A DNA stretch of 23,841 nucleotides from Larix sibirica (lineage: Eukaryota; Streptophyta; Pinopsida; Pinales; Pinaceae). The translations under genes and the position numbers were made by a program. The stretch lies in the NCBI GenBank assembly GCA_004151065.3, contig NWUY0300007580.1, forward strand, positions 1 to 23,841. The letters run 5' to 3'. The notes below the pieces were generated by a model. The model had not been told where the DNA came from and searched no databases. It was given only the letters and a program-made list of their open reading frames with translations. Position 1 is the stretch's first letter. Every line of letters begins with the position of its first letter. Shown here piece by piece: positions 10,963 through 21,000 of this stretch.

Positions 10963-12100
10963 CTAAACTAGGGAGTCGGCGAACGCGGACATCCACTCGA
11001 TCGAGGTAGGTATATAACATTATTTTAAAACTGAAATTTGATAAAGATATAATAAATTTAAAAAACTGACAATATCCATGAGTTACTTACGTGAAGGCAG
11101 CTAACTCATCTATTTTTTTCTTTTTTTTTTATAAATTATTTTGAATCAAATAATTCTTGCTTTCACGATATTCAAAAAATAATCATTTCTTTTAACGAAT
11201 GCACTGTGGAGTAGGCCATTTAAAATCAGTCCAATCTCAAATATTTTATTTTATATATTATATAGGTAGTGCGACCACCCAACCTGTGGTTACAATGAAT
11301 TTAGGTTTAATAGTTAAAGCATTGCCGTAGGTTACCAACTTCATTCAATATATGAGTTTAGGGTTCTACAAAATAACTTATTATTGTTAGGAGAAACAAA
11401 TGTTTTTAATTTTTAGGTCCTTTTTAAATGCACTTTAAATGTTCTGAAAATATTTTTGTATTCCAATCCTTTATTGCAAAACAAGATGCTATTTCTGAAA
11501 TTATTTTAGTTCTGAACTTATGCAGGGAACTATAGTGATATTAGTTTACCTAAGTGTTTTTTTTACATTTTGATGCTTTGATATGTAAGCAAGTATTATC
11601 TATTGTGTTTTTAGAGTTTATGTAAGATTGAGAGGATTATGTACTTTTTGATTCAATATGAATAACATTGATATGCTTTTTTCTGCTGGTGGAAAAAAAA
11701 CAACAAGATTTTCACTTATTTGATTAGAGCCTTTGAATTTTATTTAGACTTATGTAATATAGTTTTAATTCGTAATAACCCAATTTTTTTCTAGGCAATC
11801 TAAGGAAAAAGAAACCAAAGTGTTCTCATAAATTTCATCTCTCCATCTTGATCTTATCATGCATAAAACATATCTAAAAACTCTTTCAATAATAATAACA
11901 GTGGAACAACTCTTTACATCATGTTAAATCACTTAACATAGTTGCTATTTACTTATGTCAAATCAACAAGACATAAATAGTTGTGAATAGCAAATCATGA
12001 AGAACATAAATGGTTGAAAATCAAATCTACAATTTACAAAATTATTGGATAGCTAAAAACTTCATTTCTATGTTTAAGATGAAGTTGGTATACATACCAT
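10963..12100. other. PAO upstream intergenic DNA
   Basis: I see no gene in this AT-rich stretch. A perfect 10-bp palindrome CTCGATCGAG lies at 10996-11005, close to the PAO promoter. The remainder shows poly-T and poly-A runs and no open frame of note on either strand. Confidence 0.5.
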
Positions 12101-12720
12101 AGCCTTATCACAAGGCTAGTACAATCCAGTAGCTCTCCAAAATCCTAGCTAGTGAAAATAATGAAAACCCTAGCTCACCTGACGAGCTCCAACATTCATG
12201 AATCATTCAAATAACTCCTCCAAGGCGAGACATCTCCTCATCTTCTCCTTCTTCATCAAATACACCCTAGAGTTTCATCTCAAAACACTAGTCACAAATC
12301 TCCAAGGGATGAAACCTTAACCATAGACTTCAAGATGCTCCAAGAAAATCAAGAAACCGCAGCAACTTCGAGAGAGAAAGAGAGAGAGACCAAGTGAAAA
12401 TGAAGATCTAAGATAGATAAGATGGTTAGTGCCCATCACCAACATCTTCTTCACATGAGTAAACCCTAGTATTTCACAAGGATCAAGCTAAAATCCAAGA
12501 CACCCTCTTTAGACTTCATAACTTCTCCTAGGGTTTCATCATGGAACCTAGCGACTTCCTCCAAGAAGTTAAGTGCATAAAATAGTACAATTAATGATGA
12601 TGAATGAAAGGACTCTCTCATTCCTTTATATAAATGAGAGGCAAGGGAGGTCAACAATAAAATGTGGGCCAATTCCCTTACAAGCAACCTAAACATAGTC
12701 ATTATGACCTAAAAAATGAA
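12101..12720 (-). promoter_or_regulatory. Promoter/leader-like segment without an attached gene
   Basis: Read on the minus strand, a TATA-like TTTATATAAAGG (about 12,624-12,635) is followed by a long leader-like stretch. It has a CT-rich tract (TCTCTCTCTCTTTCTCTCTC, about 12,368-12,390) and several CTAGGGTTT telo-box-like phrases (near 12,130-12,180 and 12,463-12,470). These are common in plant promoters and 5' leaders, and also in LTRs. The frame at 12466-12702 spans the TATA-like sequence and gives a peptide with no known motif. No coding exon follows toward 11 kb. It may be a piece of an LTR or a captured gene 5' end. Confidence 0.3.
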
Positions 12721-12784
12721 AACTATAGCTCTTAAACCCATATTTTTGGGTTAAATACATAAAAATCAACCTCTAAATAAAAAA

Positions 12785-12926
12785 TTGGGTTAAATTACAC
12801 AATTTTCACCGTGGCCTTAATTCCCCATGAAGTTGTAAACAAAAAACCTTAAAAATCAACCCCAAATTGAAAAGTGGTGCTCCCAATATCACCCTCTTTT
12901 TTTCATGGTTAAAATTACAACTTGTT
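12785..12926 (-). repeat. Inverted copy of the ~121-bp repeat unit
   Basis: The reverse complement of this stretch matches 13363-13503 over about 140 bp, by eye about 80% identical, including the phrase GGTGATATTGGGA. It also shares the exact 17-mer AGCACCACTTTTCAATT (minus strand, 12865-12881) with the plus-strand copy at 13168-13184. It forms the left arm of a large inverted repeat with a loop of about 436 bp. Confidence 0.75.
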
Positions 12927-13119
12927 TTAAATGATGTCCTTGACAATTTTAAAAAAAATATGGGTAGCAAGGGAGTCATAACATAATCACCCCCCACCAT
13001 ACAAATCATCCATCGCAACCCCCCCACCATATGAATCAGCCCCCACCACTTCGTTTTTATACATATTTTCAAGAAAATGATTTTTATTCCTTGTTTTTGG
13101 TATTTTCCCCCACTATTTT

Positions 13120-13565
13120 TGCTTTTCCTTCTATTTTAGGCCTAAACCCAAAAAACATGGTACTTGTAGCACCACTTTTCAATTCAGAGGTTGATTTTGA
13201 AGTTTTGGTTCACAACAAGGCCAGTTGTAAAGGTCACAGTTGTGAACAAGTTCTAAATATTAACCTAGAAGAAAGGGGTGCTATTGGTTGTGCATTTTTA
13301 TTTGGTGGTGTATTTAAGGCTTTAGTCCAAAATGATATCGGTTTTCAAGAATACAATTTCAAATAAGTTGTCATTTTAACCCCAAAAAGAAAAAGGGGTG
13401 ATATTGGGAACACCGTTTTCTTATCCAGGGCTTGATTTTAAGGGTTTTGTTTGCAACTTTGTGAGGAATTATGGCCACAATGGAAAAAAATTGTAATTTT
13501 AACCTTTGAAATAATAATGTGCTATCGGTAGCACCTCTTTTCAATTTATGGGTAAAAACAACTAC
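13120..13565 (+). repeat. Degenerate tandem array, four units of ~121 bp
   Basis: The unit landmark AGCACCACTTTTCAATT or its degenerate form occurs at 13168, 13288, 13409 and 13530, a steady spacing of 120-121 bp. Units also share GGGGTGATATTGG, GGTTGATTTTGAAGTTTTG and a following CAAC segment. The plus ORF at 13031-13366 runs through the array and has no protein-like motif. Together with the inverted unit at 12785-12926 the array makes a foldback arrangement directly upstream of the coding relic at 13.6 kb, so it may be a leader or terminal repeat of that element. Confidence 0.65.
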
Positions 13566-13622
13566 TAAATGCAACCTTTAAAAAAACAAGAACTCTAGAT
13601 CATATTCACATGTGGTCAGTAA

Positions 13623-14141
13623 TCTTCGGATTCAGATGTTGTGATAATCTTGGTGAAAAGTCCTTTATTGGTGACAATGGTTGATTCTAGGGCTATAGTA
13701 GGTACATATTTGCATGTAGTAGGTTTGATGGAGTTGCATAGGGAATTGACAAGTTTTGGTGGAAACAATTTTCTTGTAAAGAGAGAATGTTAGATTTCTA
13801 ATTACTTCAGAAGTGTGTGCACCATGTTTGGGACTGCTCCATCAGATTTGGGGTACATGGTGTATGTTCAACTCTTGAATGGTCCAATATATATTGTCAA
13901 AAGGGACAAGGTCTGTGATGGATTTACACATTGGATATAGCTTGTTAAGTGGTTGCTTGATATCAGTTGGATGATTGCTTGGCATTCTTCCCTAGGGTGT
14001 TGGATTTATTTTGACATCTTGGAGGATGTCCTTCATGATAGCCACATGGAAAGGCTTGCTTGTTTGGAGAATGCCCTACTTAGGAAGAGGAAAATTGTGC
14101 ATCTTGGAGGAGGGTACCAGGCCTTAGACAACTTGGGGTAA
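13623..14141 (+). pseudogene. Coding relic A, unknown family (172 codons, two stops)
   Basis: A single frame runs the whole length with only two in-frame stops, both TAG (13791 and 13938), and ends in TAA. From the internal ATG at 13677 it reads MVDSRAIVGTYLHVVGLMEL, then ELTSFGGNNFLVKREC. Later come FGTAPSDLGYMVYVQLLNG and DILEDVLHDSHMERLACLEN, followed by a basic LLRKRKIVHLGGG. This is coherent, protein-like sequence with no domain I can name. It shares strand with the relics downstream to 17.8 kb, so all are probably parts of one decayed element. A gag-like structural protein of a retroelement is possible but unproven. Confidence 0.55.
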
Positions 14142-14433
14142 CTTGGATTTCTATATGGAGGCATAGAGTTGGCTTTGAGACACTTAGGTTGCAACAATAT
14201 TCATGTAGGGGGAGTGGACCTAGTGGAGAACATGGATTAGAAGGAGTGATGGAGTTCGTGTGATCTTGTGAGAAAGGGATGTGGACGCACCTTGTGTAGC
14301 TACATCATCTTGGAGCCCTTATTGTGTATGACATCAACTTGGAACATGACATGTGTACCCTTGAAGTGAAGCACTTCAATTGTGTAGGACTACATGTGTT
14401 TATTGTAGGAACATAGTTACCAACTTGACATAA

Positions 14434-15240
14434 ACTCTCTACAATGAGCTAATTCAAAACAACTTTAGTAGGCACAAGAGGGATGCTTGATGGAAAATGA
14501 GAAAATACCTTGGAAAAAGAGACATCCAAAACCTTGGTATTCTGGAAGATGATGAACTTAGCAAATTGCATGATGAATGACATGAAGAAGAGGAAGTAGA
14601 TCTCACTACTATGAGTGAGCTACCAAAAGCAGGAATGGGGCAAGTTATCCCCATGGTAGCATTGGAAGAATATGGAAAAGGGATTGGGGGAATTCCAATA
14701 GAAATAGTCATCCCATCACTTCCCAAGGAATCGTTGCTTATTTAAAATCCCTCCTCATCATGTAGTCCATGGGATTCTTGGCAAGAGCAATGGTTGGGAA
14801 AAGACAATCAGGGTATACCTCAATCCATTCAAGTGGAGAAGAGACCCTAGAGGTTAGGTCTAGGATTTGATCCCAATGCATCTAAGACTTGAGAGAAGGA
14901 GTTTCAGGAGACATTTCAACCTTTGATTCACATCACTCCATAGTGGGAACCTGCTACAGAATTGAGTGAATCCACAACACTAGTCATAAAGGACCAACCT
15001 TTGATACAACAACAGTTCCCCCATGGCACAGAGAAAGAAAAGATTGTTGAACAATAGTTGGTCATAGGAAAATAGAAGGTGGATGCATAAGTATTTCCTA
15101 CAAAGGAAGAAATGTTGAAACAATCGATTTTTACAGAATAAATTAGGGAAATCTCACCATCAGTGGAATAGACGAGCATGTAGATGGCCACCAACTAAAG
15201 AGGAAGAATTGATTGAAGAGAAACCACAACAAGATCATGA
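14434..15240 (+). pseudogene. Coding relic B, acidic/glutamine-rich, many stops
   Basis: One frame can be followed from 14434 through TGA stops at 14488 and 14578 and TAA at 14743, then on through further TAG, TAA and TGA codons to about 15,240. The clearest part is WKMRKYLGKRDIQNLGILED, an acidic HEEEEVDLTTMSELP, and KAGMGQVIPMVALEEYGKG. Later text is rich in Q, E, P and S. Many stops lie where a Gln codon would suit the local composition (TAG or TAA for CAG or CAA). No recognised domain. It probably continues relic A after a poorly preserved link of about 290 nt. Confidence 0.45.
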
Positions 15241-15446
15241 AAGGACTCAATTTCCTAAATTAAAATATATCTTTCAATCTGAAACAAGCATTAGGGGAGT
15301 TTTGAGGTCTAAAATGAGCCTTCTAAGGGAAATAATAAAATAAGAGTTTTGAATTTTGGAGGGGAAAAATAAAAACTATTTTTNAAGAAGGAGGTGTAGT
15401 TCCTCATATTTCATCCCCTACATCATTTTTTAGATTTACTAATATT

Positions 15447-15644
15447 TTGTATGTTTTAACCTTTGAAGGGACATCAAGCATACACGTCACTAGAACTTCA
15501 CAAGAAACAAGACAACATACTCCACGGGAAAGAGTTATACAACCAATGAGCATTGGTGACCCATTGGATATACTAAAAGAGGAGCAGAAAATAAGGGTTG
15601 AAGCACAAATGGAGGTTCAGAGCATGGATAGTTTAGAATCATAA
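15447..15644 (+). pseudogene. Coding relic C, short fragment
   Basis: This 65-codon open piece includes PMSIGDPLDILKEEQKIRVE and AQMEVQSMDSLES. Its frame differs from relic B, so a frameshift lies between about 15,240 and 15,447, where the ambiguous base near 15,384 also falls. Past the stop, protein-like text (ARLIPKYDPNTQKN) continues in the same frame with further stops. The family is unknown. It is most easily read as part of the same decayed element. Confidence 0.35.
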
Positions 15645-15894
15645 GCAAGGGCTAGATTGATACCCAAGTATGATCCCAACACCCAAAAAAATTTGATAAT
15701 AACACTGGAACCCCTAGCCTAAAAAACATAGAAAGAGATGTAACCCCAAGATTGGAGGACATTGCAAGTCACACTAGACACTATTGGTGTTCCCTATGGG
15801 GATGATATATATATATGTATATGGAACAAGGGTCATTTAGTATTGTATACCTTTAGACTATACCATCCACCAAAGAATACATAAAGAAACTTGA

Positions 15895-16919
15895 GGCCAT
15901 CATTGTAAAGAACTAGTTCCTAAATGCCAAAGTGAAGGCCTTGAAAATGAAAAGAACAATCTTCATAATATGATAATAGAGATGAGAAAATGGAAGCGGG
16001 AGTCAAAAAATTTCATTTCCCTACTCAAAGATAAAGATGACAAAACAAGAGCCTTAGATAATTCAATGATGGCTCAAGCTCTCCCGATCACTCAATAGAC
16101 GATCGATGAAAAACAGAAGGTCACTGAAGAGATCGATTTTTTGAGAAAGGAGAATTCCTTCTTGTTGGCATGAAATGTTGTGATGAATGAAATAAATAAA
16201 GAGTTAGAGGCAAATAAAGAGTCTATAGGATACCTCAATTTTCAATTCAATGAATTTAACACCAAATTAAATTATTTAAAGCATTAGCTCATTAAAGCAA
16301 AGAGGGAGTTGAATTTGTCATCCTCTAGCGGCTAGTTGGTTACTCCTATAGAATCAATATTGTTTTTGGAGTATAGGATTGAGAAACTCAATAAATATAT
16401 GACACATTGGAGGACCAAGGCAATAGGAAATGCCATGCAAGTGGTGACAATTGAAGAATTGGTCGAAAGAGGAAAGATAACCTATAGAAGCAAGGAGAGA
16501 AACAAGCACATGAACAAAGAAAAGAAATTCCTACACTTGAGGAAGAAATAAATACCTAGAAGGCTAGGCATGAAGAAGCGCTGACATAAGAATAGATTGT
16601 TAAGACAATAATAGACATCAAAAGGACAATTTGGGCTAAGGTGGCCAACAATTTTCCAACATTAAGAGACCACATCCAATTCTATTTAGAGTTTGACATT
16701 CTTTATAAAGAGGTGGTTAGGTATTTGAAAAATCATGAAGTAGGTATCCATTACAAGGACATGATTTCCAAGGTAGCAAAAGGAGTGATAAACTCCCGAT
16801 CCACTAAAGAGTTGAAAGTGCTAGGGATCAAAGACAGGACACCATTGTATATGGATATAGAAACTACCAGAAGTAAATTCAATAGTTTGAAGATTATAAA
16901 AAATAAGATGACAAAATAA
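15895..16919 (+). pseudogene. Coding relic D, coiled-coil-like protein with one frameshift
   Basis: One frame is readable from 15895 to 16551 through stops at 16096 (TAG), 16171 (TGA), 16285 (TAG) and 16333 (TAG). It then shifts by one base near 16,520-16,545 and goes on to 16919, with TAG, TAA and TAG stops just after the shift. The first half is K/E-rich with spaced hydrophobics (VTEEIDFLRKENSFLLA, NEINKELEANKESIGYLNF), as in a coiled coil. The second half holds NNFPTLRDHIQFYLEFDIL and VGIHYKDMISKVAKGVI. No polymerase, integrase or transposase motif is visible. A retroelement structural protein is one option and a decayed host gene another. Confidence 0.5.
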
Positions 16920-18225
16920 TAAAGGACGCTTCACCCATTCTTTAAATATATGAACACAATGATTAATAATGGTCTCCCCTACGCATGGGATGATAGAGCA
17001 GCTTGCATCCTGCTAAAGTAAACAACAAATTGGTGTAAGATGCCATGCCCATACTGATCAATGTGCAATATAATCCCACCATCCCTACAACAAAAGAAAT
17101 TTTGAATTGAATGAATCCATTTGTTGCCACTTCAGCTCTATTAAGAAGCGTGATTTAGAGTCTAGGGGATGTAGAGTATACACCATACCCAAAATTAGAT
17201 AAATCATTCCAAATTTTAAAGGGGGGAAAGGCTATCAATGAATAGGGTTCACGGTTGGATTTTATGACCAACTTGCATGATTTTGTAGTAAATATGGAGC
17301 AAAGGTAGGTAGCATGGGAAACACCAATGTCATCACAAAGACCACTTCAACCTGTGGCCTCTCATCCACCTACGATGGATAACTTTAAAAAATCAAACAA
17401 ATAAGTGGCCCTTGGTAGGGGAGGAAAAATATGAAGTTTTTTTAATTAAAGGAACAATTTAAGCATGAAAAAAGGAACTCTCAAGGGTTTAGATATATCC
17501 ATATCCCTTAAAAATATGAAGAAAAATATTAAAGGAGGTGTGCTAATCAAAATGGTACATCCTCATGCCTAATTATGGTTATAACAAATGGTTTATTTCC
17601 AATTGCATCTGATATGGTACCGCACCATGTATCTTTTCACATGTGCCAGCATAAGGAAAGAGGCCACAGTTGGGACACTACAGTTATAAAAGGAGAGATC
17701 AAAAGAGAAAAATGGGAGGTTCAACAGGATATATCCAAAAGCCTGCCAAATTATTTCTAAAATAGGTATAATGGGATATGCATCATTAGCTTCTCCTATT
17801 CTTCTTATCCTCCTTCATCTTTGTAATGATATTTGAGAATTATTCATGTAGAGAAAGACAGTAGAGTCATGAATGAGATCAATGGGTCCCTCCTGATGTA
17901 TTTTCTATTGTACTGATGAAAAATAAGATTCCTATTGAACTAAACAAAGACCAAGGTTATTTTCCACTAGATTTAAGGATATAATGCCTTATATGTTTTA
18001 TTTTATGTTCTATCTATGGTTGAATGTCCTTATTTTGTTACATGAATCTATGGACCTATCTTAGTTTTTCCCACATGATTTTATGTATGTCATGAACATG
18101 TTTAGTGGAAAGTGTCATGGATTTTTTGTTGGTAAATCTACTTATGATATCAAGCACTCTTTTAAAGGAATGAAGTTATGATTTGTAACATACTTGGTCG
18201 CCTCTTTCTACCATTGAGACCATGG
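16920..18225 (+). other. 3' part of the decayed element, unassigned
   Basis: The frame of relic D goes on only as broken pieces. The ORF at 17575-17760 reads HMCQHKERGHSWDTT. The C/H spacing vaguely recalls a zinc knuckle but does not fit CX2CX4HX4C, so I do not call one. It also contains the 17-nt sequence shared with 19,595-19,611. From about 17,760 to 18,225 the text is hydrophobic, stop-ridden and unrecognised. No reverse transcriptase or integrase signature was found. Confidence 0.3.
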
Positions 18226-19419
18226 GTTACTCAAATTCCATATCTGAATTCAACTATGGCACCCAATTTAGTTTTTCATATTTCATTCAATTTAACAATG
18301 GAAAATAAATTCGTGTGGTCACCAAAATAACTTATATATTCATTAAATATTGCAAGAAACATAAAACACATATGCCATGCCAACTAATTCCATGCACTTA
18401 AACATTCACAAAACAATTAAGTAAACAACATGTAAACACATATTTAATTCCATGGAATTCATACTTAGATAAACACTTATCTTAATAAATTATTCTCCAA
18501 CTGGATGCAATTGAAGGACGATCCTCTCAGCCATAGGCTCTGCCAAGCCATTTCTTTCTTTAACAAGACACCCTCAGATATGGGGCTATCAACCCACAAG
18601 GGAAAATATCTTATCCCAAACCTCTATATCTCAATCTCTCATGCGACCCATGGTGCAGGAAACCCCCTCCACAATTGTCCCAATCCTCAATTCCCCTTCC
18701 TCATCAACCTGTACAATGCCATGAACATGCCCCCTTCTATGAGCTAATAGATCCTCGGGCATCCTCCATTTCCCATCTAGTGCTCCAGCATAGGTTGGAC
18801 AAGAAGTATCTGAATTGGAACTCCAAGGCACAAGATGGAAGCCAGGTTCCTCCCATGTATCAATCTACCAGTTCCAATGGCATGAATAGTTCACCTATGG
18901 TATCTCTAGTCCTCGTTCTCTCGAGTACTATTCTCAGGGAAATTCTAAGGTGATGGAAAGAATAATGATGAAATGGAATTCAAATAGTTGGAATGAACGA
19001 GGAACCAACTCCCTCTCCAACTAAACTCTCACTTCTTATATGCATGTTTTAGATTGCCATGTGGCTTCTCCACATGTGACCATTTTCCCCCTTTTAAGAT
19101 AATTAAATAATGCTTAATCAAATCATGTCCCTTAATCATGGTTTAGAAACTTTCGGTTAAATTGCTAAGGCTAATGATATAATGTAAATCCTACTAGGGT
19201 CATTTCCCTTAGCCCACTATCACTTCCCCACTTATGGAATCATATGCCACCATCTCTTCTTCATCCTTTTTCCTCTGTAGCCATCAACCATTTTATATTA
19301 ATATTAAAAACGTACATATTTACATTAGCTTGGTCATATTGGGCCATTTTAACTTGGCTTAGAGACTTTACATCAATATTTACAACTTACATTACAGGGT
19401 CAAAAATTGGGCTATTACA
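18226..19419 (-). mobile_element. Probable 3' LTR of a minus-strand retrotransposon
   Basis: On the minus strand the right edge starts TGTAATAGCCC, directly after a polypurine tract, which resembles the LTR start of many plant Ty3/gypsy elements. About 380 nt inside, CATATAAG (19035-19042) is a fair TATA box. After it comes GAGAGTTTAGTTGGAGAGGG, like an LTR transcript start region. The left edge is uncertain: TGGGTTACTC near 18,225 would give a CA end on the minus strand, but I could not confirm it with a target duplication. The ORFs inside show no known domain. Internal sequence should lie to the right, where a CACTA end interrupts it after about 430 bp. Confidence 0.5.
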
Positions 19420-19433
19420 TTCCCCTCCCCCTT
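19420..19433 (-). other. Polypurine tract
   Basis: The minus strand reads AAGGGGGAGGGGAA immediately before the TGTAATAGCCC LTR start. Such a tract primes plus-strand synthesis in LTR retrotransposons, and its position fixes the LTR as the 3' one. Confidence 0.6.
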
Positions 19434-19479
19434 AATTTATGCACAGTCCTTGGTGCATCATCAACATTATGTACATTTA

Positions 19480-19642
19480 CAATAATTTCGTCAGGATTTC
19501 AATCATATTCAATATAACATACATGCATTTCAATCATATGCATTTCAATATAACATACATTTGCAATAATTTTGTCAGGATTTCAATCATATTCATCTGA
19601 TATGGTACCGCAATATAACATACATGCATTTCAATCATATTC
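19480..19642. repeat. 84-bp tandem duplication, second copy carrying a 17-nt insertion
   Basis: Copy 1 starts at 19480 (CAATAATTTCGTCAGG) and copy 2 at 19564 (CAATAATTTTGTCAGG). Around the junction the copies are identical, except that copy 2 contains ATCTGATATGGTACCGC at 19595-19611 between CATATTC and AATATAAC. Shorter sub-repeats (ATTTCAATCATAT, AATATAACATACAT) recur within each copy. The array lies just upstream of the polypurine tract in the retrotransposon's orientation. Confidence 0.85.
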
Positions 19643-19846
19643 TCATGCACTCTTTCATGTTATTTCTCAATATGCCTACTAGTGCATATGCATTCCAGTT
19701 ATGTTACACTTGTGCATTCTCATGCCATAAAGCCATCTACACATATCTACTTTCTTACCAAAGATAAACATAAACAATGCAAAAGAAAAGAGTCAAGGAA
19801 TGTATCCCTCTCTATTCCTCTTCATAGCTTGGAATTCCACAACTTA

Positions 19847-21000
19847 CACTACAAGGAAAATGCTCTTTAGAGGACTTAGAGTATGCTCCTGCCAAAAAAG
19901 CCCAAATATCCATTTCTAGTGGAGGTTAGTAGCGGAGGCGAGCAGTCGGAGGTTTTAGTGGAAGTTTTAATTTCGGTGTATTTTTTACCTAATCGCACCA
20001 GTGCGTTCACATAAGACACACACCGACCCGTTTCCTAGTATGTCACACCGCGAACATAAAACATCATTATAAAAAAAAATTCCAAATAACCATAGGGGTG
20101 CGTTCCATCATATACAACTGCACCAGTGCGTTTAGTAGAAACCACCGCACTACATACTCTTTTATTAAAAAAAAAAATTAGGTAAAAAACTAAACTCAGT
20201 GCGTTCATTAACGACAACTGCCCGGTGTGTCGTATCAAACCTGACACACCGAACATTATTTTATGAAACATAATAATCTATTTTCTTAAAAACAATATCT
20301 CAAAAGTCTAACAACGGTGCGTCTGTTCTTAAACGTCCCGGTGCATTCAGAAGACCATAACGCACCACCATTCCATTTATTCAAAATAAAAAAAATAATT
20401 TTATAATCGATAAAATAGACGCACCAGTGCATTATAATAATTTGAAAACCATTCCTGGTGCGTTAAAGGACTATAGACGCACCAGTGCAGGATCATACAC
20501 AAACGCACCATAAAGTATTTTATTACAAATAAAAATATTTTGTTATTTTCTTAAAAAAATAGTTTATTTTGACATCGACTAATTCCGGTGCTCGATACTG
20601 TGGCACGCACTGGTGCGTCTTGATATCAAGTGCACCAGTGCAAGGTTTAATAAAAAAAATTATTGTGACTGAAAACTCATTTTTACCCTCTTCAGTGCAT
20701 TTGAGCCTCTCTGCACCGGTGCTGCCTTTCACCCACCTGGACGCACTGGCATCCGTGGTCCACATGGATGCATCCTTGTCTCCTATTGGTTTTTGCAGTT
20801 CGTTTGAATTTTTCCAAACCGTGCGGAAAAATTCAAATTTCCCATACATCACTAATATGCCTCCCCAACGCACCGTTCAATAGGTAAACTGTTTCTTAGT
20901 TCACAATTTAATTTTTTAGCAGTTTATTTTTTAAAATTCAACTTGAAATGCACATCTTCAAAAAAAATTTAAAAAAAATTGCGCGGTGCGTTCGAGTCAT
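19847..21000. mobile_element. CACTA (En/Spm-type) transposon end with subterminal repeats
   Basis: The left end CACTACAAGGAAAA (19847-19860) closely matches the CACTACAAGAAAA ends of plant CACTA elements. Within about 1.1 kb it is followed by a dense set of subterminal repeats. GCACCAGTGC occurs at 19995, 20120, 20421, 20479 and 20632, its complement GCACTGGTGC at 20607, and the fully palindromic GCACCGGTGC at 20713; many half-copies (GGTGCGT, ACGCACC) lie between. Such repeats in both orientations are the known transposase-binding zones of this family. The candidate target duplication is TTA (19844-19846). No matching TTGTAGTG right end and no transposase motif was found, so the element is truncated, interrupted near 21,000, or continues past the window. 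ORFs 20523-20873 and 20569-20883 are by-products of the repeats. Confidence 0.7.

Noticed and set aside
17636-17690. Zinc-knuckle in CQHKERGHSWDT
   Set aside because: Spacing does not fit CX2CX4HX4C and the outer cysteines are missing.
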